Source: WYZ-LMO2 sp040514265
Lineage (GTDB): Archaea; Halobacteriota; Archaeoglobi; Archaeoglobales; Archaeoglobaceae
Length of the DNA stretch: 64,000 nucleotides
Direction: 5' to 3'
Assembly: GCA_040514265.1 (NCBI GenBank)
Contig: JBEVCD010000026.1
Span: forward strand, 1 to 64,000
Below the pieces are notes generated by a model. That model was not told where the DNA came from, did not search any database, and saw nothing but the letters and a program-made list of their open reading frames with translations. The stretch's first letter is position 1. Every line of letters starts with the position of its first letter. The translations under genes were made by a program, and so were the position numbers. Of the stretch, positions 16,611 through 25,639 are shown in pieces.

Positions 16611-17675
16611 ATGCGCTTGGAGCCGAGGAGGGGCAGGCTGATAATACATCTCGCCGGCAGGAAATTCGAGTGGACGATAGAGCCGAGGTACTGGAGAAAC
16701 TCCGCGATTGGATTCCTGATCTGGCTGTCGTTGCCGGGGATCGTTTACGGAGCTTCGCTTATAGGCTTAAAACCTGTAGCCCTGCTTTCAACTCTGATCT
16801 TTGCCAACGTGATAGTGATGATATGCGTTCCGCTGACGCTCCAGATAATAGGCACCGGCAGGGTAAACTTCGGACCGCACTTCTTCGTCGCGATAGGTGG
16901 CTACGTTGCAGCTCTGCTGAGCAAGAACCTCGGGCTACCACCTTCGCTGACGCTGCTTGCAGCTTTTCTCGCGGGCTGCGGTATAGGCGCAGCCCTGAGT
17001 CCGATAACGATAATTTCGAGGGGGATATACTTCGTACTGATAACGCTGCTGCTCCCGTTCGTGCTCTGGCACATCACCTACTGGCGGTCCGACATCTTTG
17101 GCGCGGAGACGGGCATTCCTGGCGTGGAGCTCCTGGTCTCGACGGGCAACCTGATCAACGATCTCATAGCTTACTACTACATCTCTTTCGCGATCGCGTT
17201 CCTCCTGCTGTTTTTAACAGACAGGGTTCTGAGGTCGAGGTACGGCTTCCTGATGGGAGTGATAAACGAGGACGAGGACGTGGCTGCCTCCTACGGCATA
17301 GACATCAACAGAATAAAGGTTGTCGTGTTCACGATTACAAACGGTGCAATAGCCGTAGCTGGCTGGTTCCTGGCTCACTATCAGGGTAGCTTTACCGGAC
17401 CGGCCTGGCTCACACCAGCGTTCCTCATTATAATACTGCTAACAACAACGCTCGGAGGCAAGGGGGCGATCTACGGAATCGTCATCAGCGCCTACGTGAT
17501 AACGGTTCTGAGGGAAGTCACCAGGAGCGTTTTCGGCGAGCTATCTACAATCGCGCTGTTCGTAATCCTGCTGCTGTTCCTCTACCTGCTCCCGGAGGGC
17601 TTCTGGGGTCTCTACAGGAAGAGGAGATACCGCGAGTACGAGCCGAGCATAAAGGTCAGGAGGGAAGTTGAATGA
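16611..17675 (+). CDS. livM: Branched-chain amino acid-type ABC permease (LivM-like)
   Basis: A 354-aa membrane protein. It shows the LivM core: RVNFGPHFFVAIGGYVAALL, MGVINEDEDVAASYGIDINRIKV (docking loop) and TTLGGKGAIYGIVISAYVI. It carries an extra polar N-terminus of about 35 residues before the first helix. ATG 16611 lies 4 bp after the livH stop. The stop overlaps livG by 4 bp. Confidence 0.92.
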   Translation: MRLEPRRGRLIIHLAGRKFEWTIEPRYWRNSAIGFLIWLSLPGIVYGASLIGLKPVALLSTLIFANVIVMICVPLTLQIIGTGRVNFGPHFFVAIGGYVAALLSKNLGLPPSLTLLAAFLAGCGIGAALSPITIISRGIYFVLITLLLPFVLWHITYWRSDIFGAETGIPGVELLVSTGNLINDLIAYYYISFAIAFLLLFLTDRVLRSRYGFLMGVINEDEDVAASYGIDINRIKVVVFTITNGAIAVAGWFLAHYQGSFTGPAWLTPAFLIIILLTTTLGGKGAIYGIVISAYVITVLREVTRSVFGELSTIALFVILLLFLYLLPEGFWGLYRKRRYREYEPSIKVRREVE

Positions 17676-18400
17676 TCAGACTCGAAAACGTCGTTAAGAG
17701 GTTCGGAGGAGTAGTCGCTGTGGACGGCGTTAGCTTCGAGGTTCGCAAGGGCGAGATAGTGGGGCTCATAGGCCCGAACGGCGCCGGAAAGACTACGCTG
17801 ATAAATCTGATCTCGGGCTTCTACAAGCCAGACGAGGGGAAGATAAACTTCAACGGGTACGACGTGACCCGGATGCCGACCTACAAAAGGGCTAAGCTGG
17901 GAATAGCGAGGACTTTCCAGAACCCGAGGCTGATACCGAACATGACGGCTCTCATGAACGTTCTCTACGCGATACTCGGAAGCGAGAGGGGCAAGAAGCT
18001 CTCCATGACCGAAGCTTACAGCGAGGCTGTTTACTACCTCGACATAGTCGGTTTGCTGAAGAAGAGAGACGTCCTCGCAGCCGACCTGCCGATATACGAG
18101 CTCAGGCTGCTCGAACTTGCGAGAGCCCTCGCTCTGAATCCGAAGCTACTTCTGATCGACGAAGCCATGGCGGGGTTGAATCCAGCCGAAGCTGAGAACG
18201 TGTCCAAGCTTATAGAGCGGTTGAGGGAGGAGTTCGACCTCACGATCGTGTGGGTCGAGCACGTCCTGAAGATTCTGATGAGGAGCGTCGAGAGGGTGAT
18301 CGTCATGCACTACGGAAAGCTCCTCGCAGACGGAACCCCGGAGGAGGTCGTCCGCAAACCTGAGGTTATCGAGGCTTACATAGGGGAGGAAGCCGTATGA
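17672..18400 (+). CDS. livG: Liv-type ABC ATPase (LivG-like)
   Basis: A 242-aa ATPase with Walker A GPNGAGKTT, RTFQNPRLIPNMT (Q-loop region of LivG) and Walker B LLLIDEAMAGLNPAE. The expected LSGG signature is replaced by an ADLPIYELRLLELARAL segment (residues about 132-150), as in some divergent LivG proteins. It shares 73 identical bases with livF across Walker A, which suggests gene conversion. Confidence 0.92.
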   Translation: MIRLENVVKRFGGVVAVDGVSFEVRKGEIVGLIGPNGAGKTTLINLISGFYKPDEGKINFNGYDVTRMPTYKRAKLGIARTFQNPRLIPNMTALMNVLYAILGSERGKKLSMTEAYSEAVYYLDIVGLLKKRDVLAADLPIYELRLLELARALALNPKLLLIDEAMAGLNPAEAENVSKLIERLREEFDLTIVWVEHVLKILMRSVERVIVMHYGKLLADGTPEEVVRKPEVIEAYIGEEAV

Positions 18401-19101
18401 TTTCCGTCTCGGATCTCGAGGTTTGGTACGGGAAGATAAAAGCCGTGGACGGCGTTAGCTTCGAGGTTCGCAAGGGCGAGATAGTGGGGCTCATAGGCCC
18501 GAACGGCGCCGGAAAGAGCACGATAATGAACTCGATCGTCGGCGTCGTGAAGCCGAAGAGAGGTGAAATAATGTTCGAGGGTGAGAACATAATCGACGAG
18601 CCGACTCACGAGAGGATAAAGAGGGGAATAGCAATCGCTCCCGAGGGAAGGAGGCTGTTTCCATACCTGACAGTCGAGGAAAACCTGCTTATGGGGGCGA
18701 TACATGGCGAGGCTTGGAAGAAGAGGATGGAAAGACTTGAGTGGGTCTACTCGATATTTCCGAGGCTCAAAGAGAGGAGAACACAGTTCGCCAGAACGAT
18801 GAGCGGCGGAGAGCAGCAGATGCTTGCCATCGGCAGAGCGCTCATGAGCTCGCCGAAGCTGCTTCTCATCGACGAACCGAGCTTGGGCTTGGCTCCGAAG
18901 GTCGCGCAGGAGGTTTACAGAACTCTGCGAGGTTTGAGGGAGGAGGGCATAACCGTGCTGCTAGCCGACCAAAACGCCCGCAGAGTTCTTGAGATTAGCG
19001 ACAGGGTTTACGTCGTCGAGAACGGAAAGATCGTGCTCGAAGGAGAGAGCGGTGCGCTCGCGAAAGATGAGAGGATAAGGAGGGTGTATCTGGGCTTATG
19101 A
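18397..19101 (+). CDS. livF: Liv-type ABC ATPase (LivF-like)
   Basis: A 234-aa ATPase with Walker A GPNGAGKST, APEGRRLFPYLTVEENL (typical LivF Q-loop region), signature MSGGEQQMLAIGRAL and Walker B LLLIDEPSLGLAP. It pairs with LivG to drive the importer. It overlaps livG and the CoA-transferase by 4 bp each, so the transporter and the CoA-activating enzyme are translated from one message. Confidence 0.94.
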   Translation: MISVSDLEVWYGKIKAVDGVSFEVRKGEIVGLIGPNGAGKSTIMNSIVGVVKPKRGEIMFEGENIIDEPTHERIKRGIAIAPEGRRLFPYLTVEENLLMGAIHGEAWKKRMERLEWVYSIFPRLKERRTQFARTMSGGEQQMLAIGRALMSSPKLLLIDEPSLGLAPKVAQEVYRTLRGLREEGITVLLADQNARRVLEISDRVYVVENGKIVLEGESGALAKDERIRRVYLGL

Positions 19102-20402
19102 CGGACTATTTCGAGTTTATCGAGGAGCTGATAAGGAAGGGCGAGAAGCGGGAGCCGCCGCTGAAGGGCGTCAGAGTCGTGGAGGTGACACACTTCATCT
19201 TCGGGCCCAACATTGGAAGGATCCTAGCTCAGTTCGGTGCGGAAGTTGTGAAGGTGGAAACACCTGGCGAGGGGGACAGGTTCAGGATTGCAGCCGTCTT
19301 CGGCAGATTTTACAAGCGAGCGAACCTTGTATACGCGCTACTGAACGCAAACAAGTACTTCGTAGCCGCCGATGCTAGGGTCGAGAGGGCTAGGAAGATA
19401 ATATTCGAGCTCGCGAGGAAAGCTGACGTCTTTGTCGAGAACCTCCGAGCCGGCTTAGCGGACGCCATGGGGATAGGATATTCGCAGATAAGCAAGGTAA
19501 ATCCGAAAATAATCTACGTGAGCTGCTCTGGATACGGTCAGTTCGGACCCCTCAGCAGGGCTCCGAGCTTCGACGTCGCAGCACAGGGCGTTTCGTCCGT
19601 AGCTACAAAGACCGGGTGGGAGGACGTCGACGAGTTCTACAAGCTTCCCGACTACTTCGGCGACTACCTGCCGTCGATGCTCGCGACCCTCGCTGTTCTG
19701 GCGGCGCTCCGTTACAGGGAAAAGACGGGCGTAGGACAGTACATCGACGTCTCGCAGACGGAGTGTCTGCTCAGGTTCCTCTACGACATAACCTACTACA
19801 GCGTCACAGGCGAAGAGGTCGGAAAAACCGGCAACCTCGACCCGACGATGATACCCTCTGGCATATTCAGAACTTCCGACGGAAAGTTCGTCGCAGTGGC
19901 AGCCGTCAACTCTGAACAGCGCCGCAGGCTCGCGGAGCTTGCAGGATTCGGCGTTGATGAGGACGCGAAGTCGCAGGTGGAGAAGCTTGAAAGGTGGATA
20001 GAGTCAAAGAGCCTCGAAGAAGTACTTGAGCTGGCAAAGCAGCACGGATTTTCCGCAGCCCCCGTACTCGACGATCTGGAGGTAACCTACGACGAGTGGA
20101 GGAGAGAGAGGGGAAGCGTGGTGGAGGTAAACGACAGGCTGCTCGGCAGAGTTCTCAGCGTCGGACCGTTCGCCGTTTTTAGCGCAACTCCGGGCAGGAT
20201 AAAGTGGCTCGGAAGACCCGTAGGATACCACAACAGGCTGATACTGAAGCGCTGGCTGAATCTGAGCGACGAGATGATAGACGAGCTAGAAAAGGAGGGT
20301 GCGATCGGTTACTGGGATGAGATGCCGGGCTGCGCCCCGCCGACGACTTGGAGCGAGGAGGAGGACGAGGTCTTCAGGGGTGAGAAAGATGAGCAGGGAT
20401 GA
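19098..20402 (+). CDS. CaiB/BaiF (family III) CoA-transferase, catalytic-type subunit
   Basis: A 434-aa family III CoA-transferase. It has LKGVRVVEVTHFIFGPNIGRILAQFGAEVVKVE at the start, ENLRAGLADAMGIGYSQI, YVSCSGYGQFGPLSRAPSFD, and the segment GDYLPSMLATLAVLAALR, in which Asp189 aligns with the acyl-accepting catalytic Asp of the family. It transfers CoA between organic acids. Operon position after a Liv-type importer suggests activation of the imported acid. The next gene is a paralog. Confidence 0.9.
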   Translation: MTDYFEFIEELIRKGEKREPPLKGVRVVEVTHFIFGPNIGRILAQFGAEVVKVETPGEGDRFRIAAVFGRFYKRANLVYALLNANKYFVAADARVERARKIIFELARKADVFVENLRAGLADAMGIGYSQISKVNPKIIYVSCSGYGQFGPLSRAPSFDVAAQGVSSVATKTGWEDVDEFYKLPDYFGDYLPSMLATLAVLAALRYREKTGVGQYIDVSQTECLLRFLYDITYYSVTGEEVGKTGNLDPTMIPSGIFRTSDGKFVAVAAVNSEQRRRLAELAGFGVDEDAKSQVEKLERWIESKSLEEVLELAKQHGFSAAPVLDDLEVTYDEWRRERGSVVEVNDRLLGRVLSVGPFAVFSATPGRIKWLGRPVGYHNRLILKRWLNLSDEMIDELEKEGAIGYWDEMPGCAPPTTWSEEEDEVFRGEKDEQG

Positions 20403-21603
20403 AGCCCTGATGAGACTGTTCAGCGAAGACGAGAAGCCCCTCGCACTCGAAGACATCATAGTCGCAGAGGTGAGTGGTGAGAACTTCGCAGGAGCAATTG
20501 CAGCCGCTCTGCTTGCCGAACTGGGTGCTAAGGTCTACCGCATAGAGATCGGAGACGAAGCCAGGGAGATCACACCCTTCGGCGTGAAGGTGAACGGCGT
20601 CGGCATACCGTTCTTCGTCGAAAGCAGAAACAAGGAGTTCGTGGAGTTCGGAGAGGAGGCAAGGGAAATTCTGTTCAAAGCCGACGTAGTGATAGACGCC
20701 ACACCTCCGGGCTACCTCGACGAGCTCGGAATGGGTTACAGGCAGATATCGGAGAAAAACGAGAAAGTGATATACGTTGCGATATCACCTTACGGGCACT
20801 TCACAGCCAAAGCGAGGGAGTTTCGCAACGTCCCGGACAGCGACATCGCAGCCCAAGCGTACAACGGCTATCCGACGCTGATAGGGAACCCGTACCTCAC
20901 CGGAAAGCACTCTTACCCGCTGAGGGCTGGAATCTGGGCTGCTTGGATTCAGGCTGGTGTAAACGCCGCCGTAGCAGCGTTGATTGCCTTGATAGAGAGG
21001 GACAGGAGCGGTAAGGGACAGTTCGTCGACATAGCCACGCACGACGCCTTGGCAGTGATAAACCTGTTTCCCGTGGTCGTCGGGTTCCTCTTCGATAAGC
21101 CGCGGGGACGTTTCGGAACGATCGACTACGTCATCTACCCCTTCGGCTACTACCGCTGCAGGGACGGCTACGTAGCCATAGCGACGCCGACAGATGCGGA
21201 TTTCAGGGCTCTGCTCAAGATTGTAGGTCGGTGGGACTTGGAGCCGGACTGGAGGTACAGCCTCGACCGCATATCTGACGACCTCGAAAGGATCAGGGAA
21301 CTCGACGAGGAGCTGAACAAAACGCTTCAGAAGTTTACCGTAGCCGAACTCGTGAAGAGGGCGAGGAAGGTCAGGAGAGGAATATTCACGAGATACTTAC
21401 GACGCTTCCTCGGTGAGCCTGTCATAGTAAAGCTCAACACTCTCAGAGAGATGCTCGAAGACAAACACTGGTGGATAAGAAGGGCGCTTGTTAAGGTAAA
21501 GGTCGGCGACAGGGAAGTTGTGGTACCGGGGGTGCCGTTCAAGATGTCCGAAACGCCGCCCCGCATACTCAAGTTCGTGAAAGGTGAAATTGAAAAAAAA
21601 TAA
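20389..21603 (+). CDS. CaiB/BaiF CoA-transferase paralog lacking the catalytic Asp
   Basis: A 404-aa protein with the family III fold: LEDIIVAEVSGENFAGAIAAALLAELGAKVYRIE, PPGYLDELGMGYRQISEKNEKVIYVAISPYG, and ALIERDRSGKGQFVDIATHDAL. By alignment with the upstream paralog, the position of catalytic Asp189 is Trp186 in AAWIQAG. It may be a non-catalytic partner of a heteromeric CoA-transferase. It overlaps the preceding gene by 14 bp, supporting joint production. ATG 20389 is chosen because upstream residues are out-of-frame shadow of the first gene. Confidence 0.87.
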   Translation: MSRDEALMRLFSEDEKPLALEDIIVAEVSGENFAGAIAAALLAELGAKVYRIEIGDEAREITPFGVKVNGVGIPFFVESRNKEFVEFGEEAREILFKADVVIDATPPGYLDELGMGYRQISEKNEKVIYVAISPYGHFTAKAREFRNVPDSDIAAQAYNGYPTLIGNPYLTGKHSYPLRAGIWAAWIQAGVNAAVAALIALIERDRSGKGQFVDIATHDALAVINLFPVVVGFLFDKPRGRFGTIDYVIYPFGYYRCRDGYVAIATPTDADFRALLKIVGRWDLEPDWRYSLDRISDDLERIRELDEELNKTLQKFTVAELVKRARKVRRGIFTRYLRRFLGEPVIVKLNTLREMLEDKHWWIRRALVKVKVGDREVVVPGVPFKMSETPPRILKFVKGEIEKK

Positions 21604-21637
21604 AAACTGACGAAGCAACCAGAGAGCGGTGGTGGAA

Positions 21638-22588
21638 ATGATTAGCGTGAACGAGCTGGCTCTGGATATAGTCGAGGACATGCTCGACATGGAGGAAGAT
21701 CTGAGGATAGAGTCGAAGAAGCTCGAAAACGGAGCCACGGTTATCGACTGCGGAGTTAACGTGCTCGGGAGCTACGAAGCCGGAATTTACTACACCCTCG
21801 TCTGTATGGGTGGACTGGCGAACGTCGAGATAGTGGTGGACGAGATAAACGGCGTACCCTTCGCCTTCATAAGCGAGTATACCGACCATCCGGCGATTGC
21901 CTGTCTCGGAAGCCAGAAAGCCGGCTGGGCTATAAAGGTAGACGACTACTTCGCGATGGGCAGTGGTCCGGCGAGAGCACTCGCCCTAAAGCCCAAGAAG
22001 ACCTACGAGCTGATAGAGTACGAGGACGACGCCGACGTGGCGGTAATAGCTCTCGAAGCCAGCAAGCTTCCAGACGAGAAAGTCATCGACTACATAGCGA
22101 AGGAGTGTGAAGTTGACGCCGAGGACGTCTACGCCCTCGTAGCCCCGACGGCTTCGCTGGTTGGAAGCGTTCAGATATCGGGCAGAATAGTCGAGACCGC
22201 GATATACAAGATGACGGAGATAGGTTACGACCCGAAGCTGATCATAAGCGGAGCCGGTCGCTGTCCGATAGCGCCGATACTCGAAAACGATCTGAAGGCG
22301 ATGGGTGCGACGAACGACAGCATGATGTACTACGGTAGTGTCTTCCTGACCGTTAAGAAGTACGACGAGATACTGAAGAATGTCCCGAGCTGCACGAGCA
22401 GAGACTACGGAAAGCCGTTCTACGAGATATTCAAGGCTGCGAACTACGACTTCTACAAGATCGACCCGCACCTCTTCGCACCGGCTCTGATAGCCGTCAA
22501 CGACGTTTCGAGCGGTAAGACCTACATCCACGGAAAGCTGAACGCCGAAGTCTTATTCAAGTCATACCAGCTGGTTTTTGAAGAGTAA
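21638..22588 (+). CDS. mch: Methenyltetrahydromethanopterin cyclohydrolase
   Basis: A 316-aa enzyme that interconverts N5-formyl- and N5,N10-methenyl-tetrahydromethanopterin in C1 metabolism. Family marks are GVNVLGSYEAGIYYTLVCMGGLANVEI, PAIACLGSQKAGWAI, YFAMGSGPARALA, ISGAGRCPIAPI and the CTSRDYGKPFYEIFKAANYDFYKIDPHLFAPA region. ATG 21638 is preferred over GTG 21629. It stands alone, 34 bp after the CoA-transferase genes. Confidence 0.96.
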   Translation: MISVNELALDIVEDMLDMEEDLRIESKKLENGATVIDCGVNVLGSYEAGIYYTLVCMGGLANVEIVVDEINGVPFAFISEYTDHPAIACLGSQKAGWAIKVDDYFAMGSGPARALALKPKKTYELIEYEDDADVAVIALEASKLPDEKVIDYIAKECEVDAEDVYALVAPTASLVGSVQISGRIVETAIYKMTEIGYDPKLIISGAGRCPIAPILENDLKAMGATNDSMMYYGSVFLTVKKYDEILKNVPSCTSRDYGKPFYEIFKAANYDFYKIDPHLFAPALIAVNDVSSGKTYIHGKLNAEVLFKSYQLVFEE

Positions 22589-22704
22589 CCCCCTCCACAT
22601 TTTTTGTGCGCTGCACGACTCAGCGGCGGAAAGCTCTCTCGAAGATCCTACGACACCTTCGGTGTTCGCTGGTAAGTAGCCCTCGAAGTCGACCCGTTTT
22701 GTGC

Positions 22705-24070
22705 TCGAAATGCAGGAACAGCGGCGACGAAGCCCGTGGAGGTGCTTAACGGCGACGATGAGATTCGTGAAACTACTACGTTTTTTCGCATTTCAGGTGT
22801 GACGAGCAGATGTGGGACTTCGAAGGGAAGGAATCGGACGTCCATGTTGTTAGAAAGCTTCTTTCCAGCTATCATGACTTTTCAGCTCGAAACAGCTTGG
22901 AAAGGACTTCAGGCTCACGATGAGAGTTCCGAATCCAGAGGTGGAAAAGGAAGAGGCAAAGCTTCTCGCAGAAACTCTCGAAATGATTCCACGCAGCTAC
23001 GACTATGCCAGAAGTTTGGGGCTCGAGCATCCACCAATCTTTGAAGTAATTTTGCCAATGACGAGGAGCTCTGAGGAGCTGATGAAAGTTCACAGCTTTT
23101 ACAGGGATTTTGTCGCTGGCAAAGGTCGATTTGAGCTCATGGGTGAGAGGATTTCAGACTGGCTGGGTGATTTTTTACCTGAAGAGATATCTGTCATCCC
23201 TCTTTTCGAAGACAGGGAATCGCTGATGAGGGCTGCAGAGATAGCTCGTGAGTATGCAGAGTGGGCAGGAATGGACAGCATGAGAGTTTTTCTTGCAAGA
23301 TCCGACCCTGCTATGAACTACGGGTTTGTAGCTGCGACAGTTAAAAAAGCTCTTTTCGACCTCTCCCAGCTTGAAATTTCCACATTCTTGGAGTTGGTTC
23401 GTGCCCCTTCAGGGGAGGGCTTTCGCCTAAGAACCTCAGCGTTCTGGACGAGTTTCCGTCAGTCTACACCTTCACTGCTCAATCAGCTTTCAAATACGAC
23501 CACGAGTTTGGAGAGGTGAGAAGGGCAATAAGAAGGATAAAGGCTGAGAGGGGGAGAGCGGATTATGTTGATGAAAGACACATTCAGGTGGCTGACAAGC
23601 TTAAGGAGAGCTACAGGAAGGGAGTTGAAAGGGTTGCATGGATTGCCAATCAAATTTCTCCCAAAATACCCCGCAGGAGGATGAGGAAGCTTCACGCTGG
23701 ACTCTTCGGATATTCGAGGGGAGAGGGGATAAAGCTGCCGAGAGCCATAGCGTACTGTGCGAGCCTGTATTCTATTGGTCTGCCACCTGAGATACTCGGA
23801 ATTGCGGAGATGACGGATAAGGACTACGAGGCAGTATGCGAGGTCTTCAGGAGCTTTGATGAGATGATGCAGTCTGCAATGAGGCTTTTCAACCCAGAAG
23901 TTCTGAAAATTGTTGACGTTTCAGCCGACTTCGAAAGGGCAAAGGAGCTTTTCGGCTACGAGCCAGATGAGAGGCATCTGGCAAAGACCAGCGAGATAAT
24001 AAGGCAGATGGATGGAGATGTGAAAAATCTGATTGTTGAGGCAGGAGTTTTGAGGGGTTTTCTGGGGTAA
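22705..24070 (+). pseudogene. ppcA: Archaeal-type phosphoenolpyruvate carboxylase, frameshifted remnant
   Basis: Three reading frames joined in order spell an archaeal PEP carboxylase. Frame A (to about 22776) reads LNGDDEIRET. Frame B (22777 to about 22882) reads YVFSHFRCDEQMWDFEGK and VVRKLLSSYHDF. Frame C (about 22883-23383) reads LGKDFRLTMRVPNPEVEKEE, IFEVILPMT and VFLARSDPAMNYG. Frame A again (23384-24070) reads ILGVGSCPFRGGLSP, YTFTAQSAFKYD, RKLHAGLFGYSR and YSIGLPPEILG. At least three single-base changes break it, one at a T run, and the N-terminus is degenerate. The intact enzyme would carboxylate PEP to oxaloacetate. Sequencing error is possible, but neighbouring genes are also broken, so true decay is more likely. 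Confidence 0.88.
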
Positions 24071-24071
24071 A

Positions 24072-24837
24072 TTAAAATCCAAACAACTCCCTCTTTAACT
24101 CATAAAAGCTCTCTTTTATGCACTCCCTTATTCGCTCCATCAGCTTCAGAATGAAGAAGATGTTGTAATATGTTGCTAAGCGGAGGTAAAGCAGCTCATT
24201 TGCCTTGTAGAGATGCCTGAGGTAGGCTCTGGAGTCCTGGCACACTAAGCAGTTACAGCTTCTGTCAACAGGCTTTGTATCCATTAGAATTTTTTATGTT
24301 GTTCAGCATGTCCTGCTTGCTCTTGCCCAGAGAACTGCCAATGCCGTATCCTGCAAAATCTCAGCTGTGAATTTCGCGGTGCGTGCGGTCTAAAGCCCTC
24401 GCAGCGAATATGATGTCGAATCCGAGGTTGGACCGGATTTCCATTGACTTTCTCTCATTCTTTCCTTCAGCTTCTCTTCTCTCAGCCCCTCAAGAAAGAT
24501 GTTGTTGGCAATCTTTCCCACACCGTGCTCCATACTAAAGCACAAAGAAAAGGCCTGAAACCCTCCAGAATCCGTGACAATTGGGCCATCGAAGTTCATG
24601 AATTTGTGAAGCCCTCCAAGCTCCCTGATCAGCTCATCACCTGGCCTCAGGTGGAGGTGGTAGGTGTTGGCAAGGATTACCTCAACACCCATTTCCTTAA
24701 GGTCTCTGTTGTTCAGACCCCTTATTGCTCCAAGAGTGGCAACGGGAATAAATACGGGAGTTTTAAAGCTTCCATGTTTTAACCTCTCCAACCCGCATTC
24801 TATCGAGCTGATGCTTTATCTTGAACTTAATTCCGAG
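24072..24837 (-). pseudogene. tgt: tRNA-guanine transglycosylase remnant, bacterial-like, internally deleted
   Basis: Read from 24837 downward, fragments of a TGT appear in family order: IKFKIKHQLDRMRVGE, then after a shift KHGSFKTPVFIPVATLGAIRGL, NTYHLHLRPGDELIRELGGLHKFM, VTDSGGFQAFSL and MEHGVGKIANNIFLEGL. Short pieces follow: IEIRSNLGFDIIFAA, ALDRTHR and GIGSSLGKSKQDMLNNI. The zinc site CNCLVCQDSRAYLRHLYKANELL with the C-terminus ends at 24072. Frameshifts and at least two internal deletions make it inactive. The HKFM and zinc-site wording is closer to bacterial queuine-type TGT than to archaeosine TgtA, whose PUA tail is absent. It is convergent with the ppcA remnant. Confidence 0.82.
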
Positions 24838-25581
24838 CTAATCACCAAACTCCTCATATATTTCAGGCAGGATGGCAGCGAGATGGTGGTACTCCTGAGC
24901 GCAGTGGTGGAACATATGCCTTCCTACATCCTTTGGAATCACCCTTTTCCTCATCCTTCTGACGACACCAGTAAGAATCGGAGCTAAGGGGCCGCTCACC
25001 TTCATATCCCAGCCGATCCAGAACCTGCTCCTCAGCTCCACCCCCCACTCAACCTCCTTGGCGTAGTGACACATCCAGGTATGCCATACGATATGCTTAG
25101 GAATAGCCGTCCCCACTCTGGCGCAGATGATTGCATTTCTGCTGAAGTCCAGCTTTTCAAGCCTGCTGAAACCGAAATCAGCTGGGGTCATGAACCTGAT
25201 TACGAGCCTCTGCCTTCCCGTTCCGATGTCCTCAACCACGTAGTGGGTAAAGCCCGTCTCATCAGCCTGAACGTGAAAGTGCATGCCGGGATACCATATC
25301 TGGTAGCGGATCGGATCTTTGGAATGCCACCTGAACCACCAGCAGAGCATTTCCACCGTGACTCCGGGCATCCTCGTTAGGCAGGCAACGTAAGCTCTGC
25401 CGTCAGGGAAGTGATAGAATCCGTTCTCGTATTGCATGCTATCATCGAGCAGCTTATCTTTTTCCTCGAACTTCAAAACGCCATCGGGTGGCATGTCCTT
25501 GCCCCTCTCGATAATATCTCTGTGCTCGTCGGGGATGGGGGTGAGGGGTCTTTGCAGGTATTTTTTGAGTGTTTGACCCAT
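24838..25581 (-). CDS. DAPG hydrolase (PhlG)-family protein
   Basis: An intact 247-aa ORF. It resembles the 2,4-diacetylphloroglucinol hydrolase family, zinc enzymes with a Bet v1-like fold that cleave C-C bonds next to a ketone. Candidate zinc ligands are His86 (RWHSKDP), Glu117 (VVEDIG), His226 and Glu230 (HHCAQEYHH). Their spacing of 31, 109 and 4 matches, within a residue, the ligand spacing I recall for PhlG. A TTTAAAATAA element about 25 bp upstream could be its TATA box. It lies between two dead genes, so recent acquisition is likely. The substrate is unknown. Confidence 0.65.
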   Translation of the reverse strand: MGQTLKKYLQRPLTPIPDEHRDIIERGKDMPPDGVLKFEEKDKLLDDSMQYENGFYHFPDGRAYVACLTRMPGVTVEMLCWWFRWHSKDPIRYQIWYPGMHFHVQADETGFTHYVVEDIGTGRQRLVIRFMTPADFGFSRLEKLDFSRNAIICARVGTAIPKHIVWHTWMCHYAKEVEWGVELRSRFWIGWDMKVSGPLAPILTGVVRRMRKRVIPKDVGRHMFHHCAQEYHHLAAILPEIYEEFGD

Positions 25582-25639
25582 GGTGGAATATGGTTGACAA
25601 TTATTTTAAATTTTATTTACAGCAAGTAAAGTGTCCAAA

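Noticed and set aside
22736..23519. Two ORFs (from 22736 and from 22920) that look like separate proteins
   Set aside because: Parts of each spell PEP carboxylase segments in order, so they are pieces of one frameshifted gene. The rest of the first ORF is an out-of-frame shadow.
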